Assembly (NCBI GenBank): GCA_945888375.1
Contig: CAMCZZ010000001.1
Location: 338,618-402,617 of the forward strand
From: Akkermansia muciniphila
GTDB taxonomy: Bacteria; Verrucomicrobiota; Verrucomicrobiia; Opitutales; Opitutaceae
Length of the DNA: 64,000 nucleotides
Reading direction: 5' to 3'
Under the pieces are notes generated by a model that saw only the letters and a program-made list of their open reading frames with translations, did not search any database and was not told the DNA's origin. Shown one piece after another: positions 1 to 9,265 of the stretch; positions within the stretch are counted from its first letter, which is position 1, and each line of letters begins with the position of its first letter. A program made the translations under genes and the position numbers.

Positions 1-504
1 TTCGAGGATGCCCTCGGCCGGTGCGCTGCCGACGTTCAGGAGAGCGCAACGCATGCTGGCGACGCCGCCGTGGGCGGTGGTCGTAATGCGGGCGGGCGGC
101 TGGCTGGCGAGGGTCGTCCAGCCGGTGGCGACCGTGCCGGAGCCGGCTTCGAAGTCGCCGTTGGCCAGGATCGCGGGCGGGGCGACGAAGACGGGGTAGG
201 TTTCGACCACCCGAAATTCCCGGGCGGGGTCGCGTCCGGCGTGGTAGGTGGAAAGGGGCGCGCCGGCGCCGGCGACGCTCGCACCGAGATTCCCCCAGGC
301 GTCGGCGGCGGTGGCGCGGGTCTGGAGTTGGTAGGTGTCACCTGAAACACCGGTCCAGCCGAGGGATTGGCCGGTTTCCAAGTCGAGCCGGGGCAGATCG
401 GCCTGGGCGGGAACGGCGAGGAGGAAGGCGGAGGCGAAGAGCGCGACGCAGGCGCGCCGGAGCGGTAGGGCAAAACGGGCGCGGGCGGGGAAGGCGAGGG
501 GCAT
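1..504 (-). CDS. Secreted protein, N-terminal part, cut by window edge
   Basis: The reading frame is open from an ATG at 504 to the window edge (168 codons, no stop). Residues 1-36 form a signal peptide: a basic stretch (FPARARFALPLRRAC), a hydrophobic core (VALFASAFLLAV), then PAQA before the mature start. The mature part starts LPRLDLETGQSLGWTG. Around residue 117 a segment reading NGDFEAGSGTVATGWTT is typical of the first strand of carbohydrate-binding or jelly-roll modules. Function is unknown; a secreted or surface protein with a beta-sandwich module is the best reading. The frame on this strand that opens at 728 is proline/arginine-rich throughout and looks like a shadow. Confidence 0.6.
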   Translation of the reverse strand, partial: MPLAFPARARFALPLRRACVALFASAFLLAVPAQADLPRLDLETGQSLGWTGVSGDTYQLQTRATAADAWGNLGASVAGAGAPLSTYHAGRDPAREFRVVETYPVFVAPPAILANGDFEAGSGTVATGWTTLASQPPARITTTAHGGVASMRCALLNVGSAPAEGILE

Positions 505-880
505 GGGGTGGACCAACCGGGGTGAGGACGGCGGGGGGAGGCGGGCTTGGAGGGAGCGGGGCGAAACGAACTCGCTCGGGCGGCCGGGCGGAACGGGGTC
601 TTTAGGTAGCGGTAAACACGTTGCAATTTTATGCAACAAATAACACCTTCGGTTGTTCGACGGAAGTTTGTCGGGGCGCGAATGCGCGCGGTGACAGCGA
701 AGGCGACGGAGCGAGCGGCTCCAGCCAAGAGGACGGGCAGGCCTACGGTTGCTTCTTCGCTGAGGCCGGGGAGCGCCGGGCGGGGCGTGCTGGGGACCGC
801 ACCTCTTAAAGGCGGCGGGCGTGGTGGTCTAGGATGGTTTGGTCCCGGGCGGGGGCGGACAAACGCGCGGGCGGGCGGGT
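505..880. other. Intergenic region with operator-like dyad
   Basis: This gap holds the upstream region of the secreted-protein gene on the minus strand and the downstream end of the GTP cyclohydrolase-like gene. A local AT-rich patch (about 605-660) stands out from the GC-rich surroundings and contains the dyad annotated separately. No convincing gene or terminator is visible in the rest. Confidence 0.5.
620..637 (-). promoter_or_regulatory. Candidate operator/promoter dyad
   Basis: GTTGCA (620-625) and TGCAAC (632-637) form a perfect 6-bp dyad around a 6-bp AT-only spacer. Read on the minus strand it is GTTGCA-TAAAAT-TGCAAC, so the spacer resembles a -10 hexamer. It lies about 115 bp upstream of the secreted-protein ATG at 504. 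A repressor site over a promoter is inference. Confidence 0.3.
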
Positions 881-2458
881 TCAGTCGCTCACGGAGTCGT
901 CATCGAGGAAGATCCACTTATCGACGTCGAACTTCTGGCGGTGGAGAGACTGGGCGTATTCCGGCTTTTTCACCAGGCTGCCGGGGCTGTTCATCACCAT
1001 TTGGATTTTTTCGTTGGGGATGTGGTGTTTGAGCAGGGTGAAGGACGCGTCGTAGTCGCGGCTGTCGTAGTCGATGCCGAGTTTGCGGTAGGCCTCGTCG
1101 GAGCTGAGGGCCTGGTTGCTCTCGGTCATCATGCGGTCGGCGGCGTAGGCGCCGAAGCCGGCGCCGCGGCCGTCGTTGTAAACGAGGAGCATGGCGCCGA
1201 CGCCGTAGGTGACGATGTGTTTGACCGACTCCTTCATCTTGTCGCGGTTGGACACGACGCGGAGCGGGAAGCGGTTGAAGAGCGACTCGGAGTGGAGGCG
1301 GACTACGGGGATGTCGTAGATGCGGGGGTGACCGTGGGTGAGGACCACGAAATCCTGTGAGGTCACGATGTCGTAATAGACGTGGACGCGGAACCAGTAG
1401 GGCGTGGTGATGAGGTCAAGGATGGGGGCGTCGGGGTTGTCCTTGCGGTGGGCGGCGAGGGCGTCGGGGTTGATTTTGACGAAGAAGCGGTTGTCCCGTA
1501 TGAGGCGGTAATCGAGCACGAGGGGGTCGGGACCGGTGGTGTAGCGGTCGATCCGGCCCTGCCCGAAGAGTTCGCTGAACTGAATATCTGTCAGCAGGAT
1601 ATCATTGTCCACCGGCTTCATGGGCAGGAAGTAGCTGGCGGAGTAAATGAAGCGTTTCGCGGAGGGCAGGGCGTGGGGCCGGAAGGGTTTGACGGGTTCG
1701 GGCGGGAGGGCGCGTTTGACGGTCGTCTCGGTGGGGCGTTTGAGGATGTGTCCGCCGGCGGCCTTGCTGGTCAGGTAGGCGAGGTTGAAGGGGGAGGGCT
1801 CGAACTCGAGGGCCTCGGTGCCGGCGACGGTCAGGCCCTGGTCGCGCAGGGCGGCGACCTTGTCCGGATTATTGGTCAGGACGATCCAGGAGGCTTTGAT
1901 GCCGAGAAGGTAGCAGATGTGGGAGATGTTCTCGTAGTTGCGGTGGTCCTTGGCCAGGCCCATGGCGGCGTAGGCGGCGAAGGTGGAAATCTGGTCGAGC
2001 GAGGCCTGCACGAGCATACGGTCGCGGGCCTTGCCGACGTAGCCGACTCCGCGGCCTTCTTGAAGGAGGTAGAAGAGCACGCCGTTGCCTTTTTCGGCGA
2101 TGACTTTGAAGGCGCCCTCGAGCTGTTGCACGCAGTCGCAATCGCAGCCGCGGAGGGTTTCCGAGGTCACGCAGCTGGAGTGCAGGCGGGTGTAAAGAGT
2201 GGCGGCGGTCGAGATATCGCCGTGGGCGAGGGCGATGATGTAGTGCTTATCGATGATGTCTTGGAAAACGTAGGCGCGAAAAAGGCCGAAACGGGTATCG
2301 AGCAGGCAGTTGGCGATGTAGGCGGTGGTGCCGTAGATCGGACGTTCCTCGAGGGCGTTGGGTTTCAGGACGGCGCCGGCAGCGTGTTGCAAATCACGCA
2401 CGAGATGGGCGAATTCGGGCGGAACGGCGCTGGTGGGATCGAAGGTGGCGGCGGACAT
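881..2458 (-). CDS. GTP cyclohydrolase II-like protein with two tandem domains
   Basis: The 525-aa product has two GTP cyclohydrolase II (RibA)-like halves. The N-terminal half keeps the zinc signature C96-x10-C107-x-C109 after HSS at 93-95, followed by LLQEGRGVGY and a DRMLVQ stretch as in RibA. The second half (about 290-525) repeats the layout (LHSESLFNRF, then LLVYNDGRGAGFG and DRMM), but the zinc cysteines are gone, so it is probably not catalytic. RibA opens GTP and releases formate in riboflavin synthesis. Stand-alone RibA is about 200 aa, so this is a divergent member; Urc1-like proteins of uracil catabolism are another possibility. An NCS2 nucleobase permease lies 182 bp upstream on the same strand, which suggests purine or pyrimidine metabolism rather than plain riboflavin synthesis. 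Confidence 0.75.
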   Translation of the reverse strand: MSAATFDPTSAVPPEFAHLVRDLQHAAGAVLKPNALEERPIYGTTAYIANCLLDTRFGLFRAYVFQDIIDKHYIIALAHGDISTAATLYTRLHSSCVTSETLRGCDCDCVQQLEGAFKVIAEKGNGVLFYLLQEGRGVGYVGKARDRMLVQASLDQISTFAAYAAMGLAKDHRNYENISHICYLLGIKASWIVLTNNPDKVAALRDQGLTVAGTEALEFEPSPFNLAYLTSKAAGGHILKRPTETTVKRALPPEPVKPFRPHALPSAKRFIYSASYFLPMKPVDNDILLTDIQFSELFGQGRIDRYTTGPDPLVLDYRLIRDNRFFVKINPDALAAHRKDNPDAPILDLITTPYWFRVHVYYDIVTSQDFVVLTHGHPRIYDIPVVRLHSESLFNRFPLRVVSNRDKMKESVKHIVTYGVGAMLLVYNDGRGAGFGAYAADRMMTESNQALSSDEAYRKLGIDYDSRDYDASFTLLKHHIPNEKIQMVMNSPGSLVKKPEYAQSLHRQKFDVDKWIFLDDDSVSD

Positions 2459-2640
2459 GGAGGGAGGACGAGAGGCGGGAGAGACCGAGATCGGAGGTTT
2501 TTAAGGGCAAAGACCCGAAGTGACGCAAAGAGCGCCAAGGGCGAACTTTTGACAAGCGCGGGACGGAACCGGGGCCGGGGCTTCGCGATCTCTGCGGGTT
2601 TTAGCGTCTTCGCGCTAAAGATCCGGGGTATCGTTGTAGC

Positions 2641-4032
2641 TCAATGGCCGGCGCCGAACGGGGGTATTTTGAAGAATGATAAGAAAAAAATCACCGCGAT
2701 CACGTAGCCGACGGGGGTGAAGCCTTTGGGTTTACCGGTGAAAATAGCGATCAAAGCGGCGGTGATGAGGCCGAAGCCTATGCCTTCGGCGATGCTGAAA
2801 GTTAAAGGGATGCCTATGATCACCAGGGCAGCGGGCACGGCGATTTTAAAGTCCCCCATTTCGATTTCTCCCACTGCCTGGAGCATGAACACGCCCACGA
2901 TGATCAAGGCCGGAGCGGTGGCGGCGGCGGGTATGATCAAGATCAGCGGCGAGAGAAACAGGGCCAGCAACATGAGCACCGCCACGGTGACGGCGGTGAG
3001 TCCGGTGCGTCCGCCGGCTTCCACGCCGGAAGCGCTTTCGATGTAGCTTACCACGGTGCTGGTGCCGAAAAGGGAGCTGAGGATGGCGGCGATGGAATCG
3101 GCCATCAGGGCGTTGCCGGCCTTGGGCAGGTTGCCGTTTTTATCCAACAGGCCGGCGCGTTTGGTGACGCCGATGAGAGTGCCGATATTATCGAACATAT
3201 CGACCAGTAGAAGCGTGAGAATAAGCGGGAGCAGTTTGAGCAGGGTGGGCAGGCTGCCGCAGAACGACAGATCCAGTTTCAAGAACACGGGCTCGAGGGA
3301 AGGCGGGGCGGAGAACAGTGCAGTCGGATGGGGGGTAACGGTGCCGCCCCGGCCGTCGGGGATAAAGAAACCTGTGACGGTGATCAGGGCGATGCCGACC
3401 ACGATGGCGGCGGGAACTTTACGCGCCACCAGCACGGCGGTGAAGATGATCCCGGCCAAAGCGAGGGCGACGGGGGGGGAGTTGAAATTGCCCGGGGCCA
3501 CGAAAGTGGCGGGATTGGCCACGATTATCCCGGCGTTTTTCATCCCTATAAAAGCGATGAAGATACCAATGCCACAGGTTATGGCTATTTTGAGCGGGTA
3601 GGGGATGGAGCGGACGATTTTTTCGCGCACGCCGGTCAGGGACAGGGCGAGGAAAATGCAGCCGTTCACGAAGACCATGCCGAGGGCTTGTTGCCACGGC
3701 ACTCCCGCTCCGAGGCAGATGGAGAACGCGAAAAAGGCATTGATTCCCATGCCCGGGGCGAGGGCCAGCGGGTAGTTGGTGAGCAGAGCCATCAACAGGG
3801 TGCTGAGCGCGGCGGTGATCGCGGTGGCGGCGAGCAAGGCGCCCTTCACGGCGATGAATGAAGCCGAGGTGGGGTCGCTTCCAATGGCGGGGTCCACCCC
3901 GAAGCCGTTCATCAGGAAGGCGGGGTTCACCGCGAGGATGTAAGCCATCGCGGCGAAAGTGGTCAGGCCGGCCGCGATTTCACGACCGAAGGTGGTGCGG
4001 TTTTCAGCCAGTTTGAAGAAGCGGGAGAGCAT
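2641..4032 (-). CDS. NCS2-family purine/xanthine permease (AzgA/PbuG type)
   Basis: This 463-aa membrane protein probably imports adenine, guanine or hypoxanthine by proton symport. It begins MLSRFFKLAENRTTFGREI, then LTTFAAMAYILAVNPAFL, which is the AzgA/PbuG N-terminus, and it has about 12-14 hydrophobic segments. LVDMFDNIGTLIGV and the GTSTVVSYIESASGVEAGGRTGL region are the family's conserved helices. The ATG at 4032 is chosen because the family N-terminus starts there; an in-frame ATG at 4095 would add 21 unconserved residues. It is upstream of the RibA-like gene on the same strand and may be co-transcribed. A small hairpin (TTTAGCG/CGCTAAA, 2600-2619) lies between the two genes without a U tract. 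Confidence 0.88.
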   Translation of the reverse strand: MLSRFFKLAENRTTFGREIAAGLTTFAAMAYILAVNPAFLMNGFGVDPAIGSDPTSASFIAVKGALLAATAITAALSTLLMALLTNYPLALAPGMGINAFFAFSICLGAGVPWQQALGMVFVNGCIFLALSLTGVREKIVRSIPYPLKIAITCGIGIFIAFIGMKNAGIIVANPATFVAPGNFNSPPVALALAGIIFTAVLVARKVPAAIVVGIALITVTGFFIPDGRGGTVTPHPTALFSAPPSLEPVFLKLDLSFCGSLPTLLKLLPLILTLLLVDMFDNIGTLIGVTKRAGLLDKNGNLPKAGNALMADSIAAILSSLFGTSTVVSYIESASGVEAGGRTGLTAVTVAVLMLLALFLSPLILIIPAAATAPALIIVGVFMLQAVGEIEMGDFKIAVPAALVIIGIPLTFSIAEGIGFGLITAALIAIFTGKPKGFTPVGYVIAVIFFLSFFKIPPFGAGH

Positions 4033-4164
4033 GAGAAGCAGGAGAAAGTTGGGGTAAAGGGACGAGTGCGGGAGCGGTGTGCGTGGAGCAAGCAAGGTGC
4101 CAGGGCACGATGCCTTGGCACCCGGTCGCCACGCCCGAGCTTGGCGACCCAGGGCTGGGGGGGC

Positions 4165-4803
4165 TTATTTGACCGCTGCTACCGCAGCCACGAAAGCGCG
4201 AGCTTTGGCGGTGATCGCGGCCCAGTTTTTTTCCTTCATCGCCTTGGCCTCGACCAGCGAGCTGCCGGCGGCGGTGGCGAAGGCGCCCGCTTTGATAAAC
4301 TCGCCGACGTTTTCAGCCGTTACACCACCGGTGGGGACAAACTCGACTTGGGGCAGGGGGGCTTTGAGTGACTTGATGTAGGCGGGACCGAAAAACTCGG
4401 CCGGGAAAATCTTGGCCGCATCGGCGCCGCAATCCCAAGCGTTGACGACTTCGGTCGGCGTGAGCGCTCCGCTGAACACCGGAATACTGTAGCGCTTGCA
4501 CATCGTGATGACCTCGGGGCGCAGGGCCGGGGTGACGATGAAGCGGGCCCCGGCGAGGATACCGGCGCGGGCGGTCTCGGCATCGAGCACCGTGCCTAGG
4601 CCAAAAAGAAACTCCGGCAATTCGGAGGTGGCTTTTTCCAGCATACGGATCGCTCCGGGGGTGGTCATGGTCAGCTCGATGGACGTCAAGCCGCCCTCGG
4701 CCAGGGCCTTGGCGCAGTCGAGCAGGCCGTCGGGATTATCGGCTCGGATCAGGGCGATGACTTTTTCGGTGCTGAGCTTTTGCAGGATGGCAGCTTTTTT
4801 CAT
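4165..4803 (-). CDS. eda: KHG/KDPG aldolase
   Basis: This 212-aa class I aldolase cleaves 2-keto-3-deoxy-6-phosphogluconate to pyruvate and glyceraldehyde 3-phosphate (Entner-Doudoroff and uronate catabolism). Family signatures are IELTMTTPGA (general-base region), GLGTVLDAETA, FIVTPALRPEV and the Schiff-base lysine in AAKIFPAEFFGP, then FVPTGGVTAENV for phosphate binding. The ATG at 4803 (MKKAAILQKL) matches the normal family start; an in-frame ATG at 4902 would add 33 residues without family resemblance. It is transcribed away from rpsO and stands alone. Confidence 0.93.
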   Translation of the reverse strand: MKKAAILQKLSTEKVIALIRADNPDGLLDCAKALAEGGLTSIELTMTTPGAIRMLEKATSELPEFLFGLGTVLDAETARAGILAGARFIVTPALRPEVITMCKRYSIPVFSGALTPTEVVNAWDCGADAAKIFPAEFFGPAYIKSLKAPLPQVEFVPTGGVTAENVGEFIKAGAFATAAGSSLVEAKAMKEKNWAAITAKARAFVAAVAAVK

Positions 4804-5189
4804 GGTGGAGCGTAGGTAGGGGGAGGCTCGATCTGACCCGCATACAGTCGTTTCGGCAAGTCCCTGCCTGCGCTGTTTATGCAAATTCAGGACAAAACCC
4901 ACTTCGCCCCGTCTTTGTCGTGTTGGCCCCCGCGCCTTTGCACCCTTTGGCCGCCCCTGCGTTCGCCACGAAAAAATCCTTGCGCCGGGTCCTCTGAGTT
5001 TAGAACTTGGGACCCTGCGTTAGTGAGACCTCGACGGTTAAGGGGTCGCACCATGACTGGTCCCGCATCCTGCGGGATTGGAACGGTGTTATCGGCTCAG
5101 GCTCCGTTTGACACCGGGGTTGGGGCGGATGGCACGGAGCCTGCCAAGGTTCCCTACAGTCGTGTAACCTCCCTATAAACCAACTCAAC
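4804..5189. other. Divergent intergenic region eda/rpsO
   Basis: The gap contains the promoters of both divergent genes and the long rpsO leader. TCCCGCA (5061-5067) and TGCGGGA (5071-5077) form a tight hairpin. A second, longer inverted repeat nearer rpsO is annotated separately. No tRNA or small ORF is convincing. Confidence 0.5.
5098..5143 (+). promoter_or_regulatory. Candidate rpsO leader structure
   Basis: CAGGCTCCGT (5098-5107) and ACGGAGCCTG (5134-5143) are a perfect 10-bp inverted repeat with a 26-nt loop, ending 46 nt upstream of the rpsO ATG. S15 represses its own mRNA through leader structures in several phyla, and those structures differ between lineages. A regulatory role here is inference from position. 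Confidence 0.38.
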
Positions 5190-5453
5190 ATGTCCACCGC
5201 CGTCAGCACCGAAACCATCGCCCAATTCAAACACCACGAGAAGGATACCGGATCCTCCGAGGTCCAGATCGCGCTCCTCACCGCGCGCATCAACCACCTT
5301 ACCGAGCATCTCCGGACCCATCGTAAAGACTTCCACAGCCGCCGTGGCCTCCTGCAGATGGCCAGCCGCCGTCGCAAGCTTCTCGATTACGTGAAGCGTC
5401 ACGACGTCAACAAATACGCCGAGTTGCTCGCCAAGCTCGGCCTTCGCAAGTAA
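5190..5453 (+). CDS. rpsO: 30S ribosomal protein S15
   Basis: The 87-aa product has the full S15 length and signature: an N-terminal helix, then [36 protein letters not shown] and [12 protein letters not shown]15 binds the central domain of 16S rRNA early in 30S assembly. No Shine-Dalgarno is visible before the ATG; the upstream bases are TAAACCAACTCAAC. A strong terminator follows, and pnp lies downstream, the conserved rpsO-pnp arrangement. Confidence 0.98.
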   Translation: MSTAVSTETIAQFKHHEKDTGSSEVQIALLTARINHLTEHLRTHRKDFHSRRGLLQMASRRRKLLDYVKRHDVNKYAELLAKLGLRK

Positions 5454-5464
5454 TTGCCCACTCA

Positions 5465-5501
5465 AAGAGGCGACCCGATCCGCGGGTCGCCTCTTGTCTT
5501 T
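5465..5501 (+). terminator. Rho-independent terminator after rpsO
   Basis: A perfect 13-bp stem (5465-5477 with 5483-5495) closes a 5-nt loop ATCCG and is followed by TGTCTTT. It starts 11 nt after the rpsO stop codon. Confidence 0.85.
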
Positions 5502-5822
5502 ACCGACAGCGCCGCGCCCCGGATTGAGATGTTTCCATAGGCCGCCCGACCCCTAAATCGGTCTCCCTCTCGAAATCTCTCGTCCCGCCGACGCACCGAG
5601 TGACCGGCATCGGACCGCCCCGCCGGGCTCCGCCCGCTCCTTCCAGATTTCCAGTTTTCCGTCCCTTTGGGTCTGAACGCCTGCACTGCGCCCTTTGTGG
5701 CCGTCACGCGGTAAGACCAAAAACCCAAACCCCGAACCCGCGGCTGCGCGTCGCCGCCCGTTCGCTCAAAACGTGGCGCGCAACCGTATCCGATCGCTAA
5801 AACCTACCGAGAAAGCCCAGCC
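5502..5822. other. rpsO-pnp intergenic region / pnp leader
   Basis: These 321 bp should contain the pnp promoter and leader. I see no ORF with coding character and no strong hairpin. The last 60 bp before pnp are A/C-rich without a Shine-Dalgarno (TAAAACCTACCGAGAAAG then CCCAGCC before the ATG). Confidence 0.4.
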
Positions 5823-8048
5823 ATGTCCCTGATTCAAAAACACACCGTCACCGTCCCGTCTCTCGGGATCACCTTCTCCACCGGCACCTACGCCGCCCTC
5901 GCCAACGGCGCGGTCAACGTCTGCGTCGGCGAGACCAACCTCTTCGTCACCGCCTGCGTCTCCGCCTCGGTGAAGCCCGGCCAGGACTTTTTCCCCCTGA
6001 CCGTCGACTACCGCGAGAAATATGCCGCCGCCGGCCGTTTCCCCGGTGGTTATTTCAAGCGCGAAGGCCGCCCATCCGAGAAGGAGATCCTCACCTCCCG
6101 CCTTTGCGACCGTCCCTGCCGCCCGCTTTTCCCGGAGGGTTTCCTCAATGAGGTCCAGATCATCGGCCAGCTCCTGTCTGCCGACCAGCTCAACGACGCC
6201 GACATCCCGATGATCAACGGCGCCTCCGCCGCCCTCGCCATCTCCGATATCCCCTGGGCCGGCCCCATCGCCGGCGTGCGTGTCGCCGAGATCGACGGCC
6301 AGTTCGTCGCCAACCCTAACCTCGACCAGATGGCGACCAGCACGCTCGACCTCATCTACGTGGGCACCGAGAAGGACATGCTCATGATCGAGGGCTCCGC
6401 CGACCAGATCACCGAGGAGCGCTTCATCGAGGCCCTCGCCTTCGGCCAGCAAGCCATCCAGCCCATCATCGCCGCCATCAAGGAGCTCGTCGCTGTCGCC
6501 GGCAAGCCGAAGGCCACCTTCAACCTCGTCGGCGCCACCGCCGAGGCCCGCGCCATCATCGAGCGCGTCGTCCCCGCCGAGCGCCTTTCCGCCGCCATCT
6601 TCGGCAAGGAAAAAGCCGCCCGCGGCGCCGCCGTGAAGGCCCTGAAGGAAGAGGCCAAGGCCGCCCTCGTCGCCGAGCTCGGCGCGGACAAGTTCACCGA
6701 CGTCGATCTCGCCGTGGTGTTCGAGGACCTGCAATACACCGCTTACCGCAACGCCGTTCTGGAAAAGGGCGTGCGCGCCGACGGCCGCGGCAAGACCGAC
6801 CTGCGTCCCCTCCAGGCCGCCGTCGGCGTCCTACCCCGCGTGCACGGTTCAGCCATGTTCCAGCGCGGCGACACCCAGAACATCGCCATCACCACCCTCG
6901 GGCCGACCAAGGAAGCCCAGGAGATGGACGGCCTCACCGGCGGAGCGACCTCGAAGTCGTTCATCCTCCATTACAACTTTCCTCCGTTCTCCGTCGGCGA
7001 GACCGGCCGCTACGGCTCGCCCGGCCGCCGCGAGGTCGGGCACGGCGCGCTCGCCGAGCGCTCCCTCGTCCCCGTCCTCCCGCCCGAGGACGTGTTCCCT
7101 TATTCTATCCGCGTCGTCTCCGAGATCATGGCCTCCAACGGCTCGACCTCGATGGCCTCGATCTGCGGCGGCTGTCTCGCCCTCATGGACGCCGGCGTGC
7201 CCATTATCGCCCCCGTCGCCGGCATCTCCTGCGGCCTGATGACCAAGAACAACGCCGACGGCTCCATCGCCCAGTGGACCACCATCACCGACATCCTCGG
7301 CGAGGAAGACCACTTCGGCGACATGGACTTCAAGCTCGCCGGCACCACCAAGGGCATCACCGGCTTCCAGCTCGATTTGAAGATCAAGGGTCTGCCCTTC
7401 GAGATCGCCACGGTCGCCATTCACCAGGCCCGCGAGGCCCGCGTCGAGATCCTGAAGGTCATGCTCGGCAGCCTGCCCGCGCCCCGCAAGGACCTCAGCA
7501 CCTACGCGCCCCGCATCCAGACCATCCAGATCGACCCCGAAAAGATCGGCGCGCTCATCGGCCCCGGCGGCAAAAACATCCGCCGCATCGTCGAGACCAC
7601 CGGCGCGCAGATCGACATCTCGGATGACGACTCGGGCAAGGTCTTCGTTTACTCCAACAACGGTGCCGCCATGGCCCGCGCCATCCAGGAAATCGACGCC
7701 GTTTGCGGCGGCGCGGGTGGCGGTGGAGGACGCGGCGGGAATGCCGGTGGCGCTCCGATCGAAATCAATAAGATCTACACCGGTCGCGTGACCGGCGTGA
7801 AGGATTTCGGCGCCTTCGTCGAGTGCACCCCGGGCAAGGAGGGTCTCTGCCACATCAGCGAACTCGCCGACTTCCGCGTCCGCCGCACCGAGGACGTGGT
7901 CAAGATGGGCGACAGCATCACCGTGAAGTGCATCGGCATCGACGAGCGCACCGGCAAGGTCCGCCTCTCCCGCAAGGCCGCCATGGCCGAGCTCGAGGCG
8001 GCGAACGGCTCTGCCCCCGCAGCCGCCCCCGAGGCCCCGGTGGCCTAA
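5823..8048 (+). CDS. pnp: Polynucleotide phosphorylase
   Basis: This 741-aa phosphorolytic 3'-5' exoribonuclease acts in mRNA decay. Two RNase PH-like domains (about 1-220 and 320-550) flank a helical linker. Phosphate and active-site motifs are visible ([52 protein letters not shown]). A KH domain follows ([15 protein letters not shown]), then a glycine-rich linker and an S1 domain ([14 protein letters not shown] ... [13 protein letters not shown]). The length and domain order are standard. The Gly-rich linker between KH and S1 ([16 protein letters not shown]) is longer than usual. Two hairpins with T-runs follow the gene. Confidence 0.97.
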   Translation: MSLIQKHTVTVPSLGITFSTGTYAALANGAVNVCVGETNLFVTACVSASVKPGQDFFPLTVDYREKYAAAGRFPGGYFKREGRPSEKEILTSRLCDRPCRPLFPEGFLNEVQIIGQLLSADQLNDADIPMINGASAALAISDIPWAGPIAGVRVAEIDGQFVANPNLDQMATSTLDLIYVGTEKDMLMIEGSADQITEERFIEALAFGQQAIQPIIAAIKELVAVAGKPKATFNLVGATAEARAIIERVVPAERLSAAIFGKEKAARGAAVKALKEEAKAALVAELGADKFTDVDLAVVFEDLQYTAYRNAVLEKGVRADGRGKTDLRPLQAAVGVLPRVHGSAMFQRGDTQNIAITTLGPTKEAQEMDGLTGGATSKSFILHYNFPPFSVGETGRYGSPGRREVGHGALAERSLVPVLPPEDVFPYSIRVVSEIMASNGSTSMASICGGCLALMDAGVPIIAPVAGISCGLMTKNNADGSIAQWTTITDILGEEDHFGDMDFKLAGTTKGITGFQLDLKIKGLPFEIATVAIHQAREARVEILKVMLGSLPAPRKDLSTYAPRIQTIQIDPEKIGALIGPGGKNIRRIVETTGAQIDISDDDSGKVFVYSNNGAAMARAIQEIDAVCGGAGGGGGRGGNAGGAPIEINKIYTGRVTGVKDFGAFVECTPGKEGLCHISELADFRVRRTEDVVKMGDSITVKCIGIDERTGKVRLSRKAAMAELEAANGSAPAAAPEAPVA

Positions 8049-8058
8049 GGTCTAAGCG

Positions 8059-8085
8059 AGGCCGCCGTCGCAACGGCGGCCTTTG
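8059..8085 (+). terminator. Hairpin terminator after pnp (first)
   Basis: AGGCCGCCGT (8059-8068) pairs perfectly with ACGGCGGCCT (8073-8082) around CGCA, followed by a short TT. It starts 10 nt after the pnp stop. Confidence 0.65.
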
Positions 8086-8092
8086 GGTCCAG

Positions 8093-8126
8093 CCCGCGGG
8101 CGCGTTTCACGCCTCGCGGGTTTTTT
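8093..8126 (+). terminator. Hairpin terminator after pnp (second)
   Basis: CCCGCGGGCG (8093-8102) pairs with CGCCTCGCGGG (8110-8120) with one bulge and is followed by six T residues. It has the better U tract of the tandem pair and separates pnp from the convergent glycosyltransferase. Confidence 0.7.
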
Positions 8127-8143
8127 GCGTCCTGATTCCAGCT

Positions 8144-9265
8144 TCAGCGCGGCGATGCCGTGAGCTCGCGGTAGAGGTGGAGGGTGCGTTCAAGCATGCG
8201 GTTGAGCGTGAATTCCCGGTTGAGGCCGGGGGTGCTGTGCGGACCGCCTCCGGGGCGCAGCCACTCGGCTAGTTTGTCCGCCATCGCCCTCCGGTCGCCC
8301 GCCGGCACCGCGCCCTCGGGAAACAAGGCCGCCAGTTGCTCGCCGACTCCACCGTGGGCGTAGCCTGCCAACGGCCGTCCGAGGCACAGCGCCTCTAGCG
8401 TCGTCCGGCCGAAAGCCTCCGGTTCGAGCGAGAGCGAGAGCACCGCCGCCGATTCGGCCATGATCTCGCGCAGGTCGCCCCGCACCCCGGTCAGGGATAG
8501 GTGGTCGCTCAAGCCGGCCGCCGCGATCGTTTTGCGCAGCTCGCCTTCGTAGGCCCGTTTTTTCGGATGGGTTTCCCCCACCAGCGCCCCATGCACCGCA
8601 AGGCCTCGGGCCCGCAGCTCGGCCAGTATGGCGATAAAATCCTCCGCCCCCTTCCAACGCGTCAGCCGTCCGGGGAGGGTGAGCAGCGTTTTCCCCTTGG
8701 CGGCGGGAAACTCTTCCGCCCAGCGCGTGCGCCAGACTTCCGGCGCACGCCAGCCCGCCGGGTAGGCCGCCGGGTCCACGCCGCGATGAATAGTGGTCAG
8801 GCGCGCCGGATCGACCCCTTGGTAGTTGGCTAAAACATACGCCCGCACGCTCTCGGAGACCGCGATCAATCGCTCGCCGCGGGTCATCACCGCCGAGTAG
8901 GCGTTGACCGAGTAAAAGCCGTGCACGGTGCAGACCAGCCGCGGCCGGGTCGCCGGATCCATTTTTCGCCAGGCCAGCCAAGCCACCCAGGCCGGGGCGC
9001 GCGAACGGAGGTGGAGAATGGCGGGGCGCTCGGCCTCGAGCAGGCGCCGCAGAGGTGCGATTTGGAGCAGGGTCGCGAGGCGTTTGCGGTGCACCGGCCG
9101 CGCGAGGTGGCGTGCGCCCGAGCGCTCCAGCTCGGCGACGAGGCGGCCGCCGTTTGAGACGACTAGCGCCTCGTGGCCTTCGGCCACCAGACGGCCCGCC
9201 ACCTCGAGCGTGCCGCGTTCCACGCCGCCGGAATTCAGTTCGGGCAGGATTTGCAGGACTTTCAT
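8144..9265 (-). CDS. Glycosyltransferase family 4, envelope sugar type
   Basis: The 373-aa GT-B enzyme probably transfers a sugar from a nucleotide donor to a lipid or polysaccharide acceptor at the inner membrane. It starts MKVLQILPELNSGGVERG (glycine-rich acceptor loop) and has LPGRLTRWKGAEDFI at the domain junction. The C-terminal donor site is EPEAFGRTTLEALCLGRP, with the GT4 EX7E pattern. The ATG at 9265 overlaps the preceding ELM1-like gene by four bases (ATGA), so translation is coupled. The context, with LpxL-type and ELM1-like genes, suggests LPS core or another envelope glycolipid. Donor and acceptor are unknown. Confidence 0.85.
   Translation of the reverse strand: MKVLQILPELNSGGVERGTLEVAGRLVAEGHEALVVSNGGRLVAELERSGARHLARPVHRKRLATLLQIAPLRRLLEAERPAILHLRSRAPAWVAWLAWRKMDPATRPRLVCTVHGFYSVNAYSAVMTRGERLIAVSESVRAYVLANYQGVDPARLTTIHRGVDPAAYPAGWRAPEVWRTRWAEEFPAAKGKTLLTLPGRLTRWKGAEDFIAILAELRARGLAVHGALVGETHPKKRAYEGELRKTIAAAGLSDHLSLTGVRGDLREIMAESAAVLSLSLEPEAFGRTTLEALCLGRPLAGYAHGGVGEQLAALFPEGAVPAGDRRAMADKLAEWLRPGGGPHSTPGLNREFTLNRMLERTLHLYRELTASPR

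Noticed and set aside
2600..2619. Terminator after the NCS2 permease gene
   Set aside because: The 7-bp hairpin has no U tract on either strand.
1382..2707. Long plus-strand open frame opposite the GTP cyclohydrolase-like gene
   Set aside because: Gly/Val-rich composition without motif; the opposite strand carries a recognisable enzyme.
5001..5160. tRNA-like or small-RNA gene in the rpsO leader
   Set aside because: No cloverleaf can be drawn; only two simple hairpins are visible.
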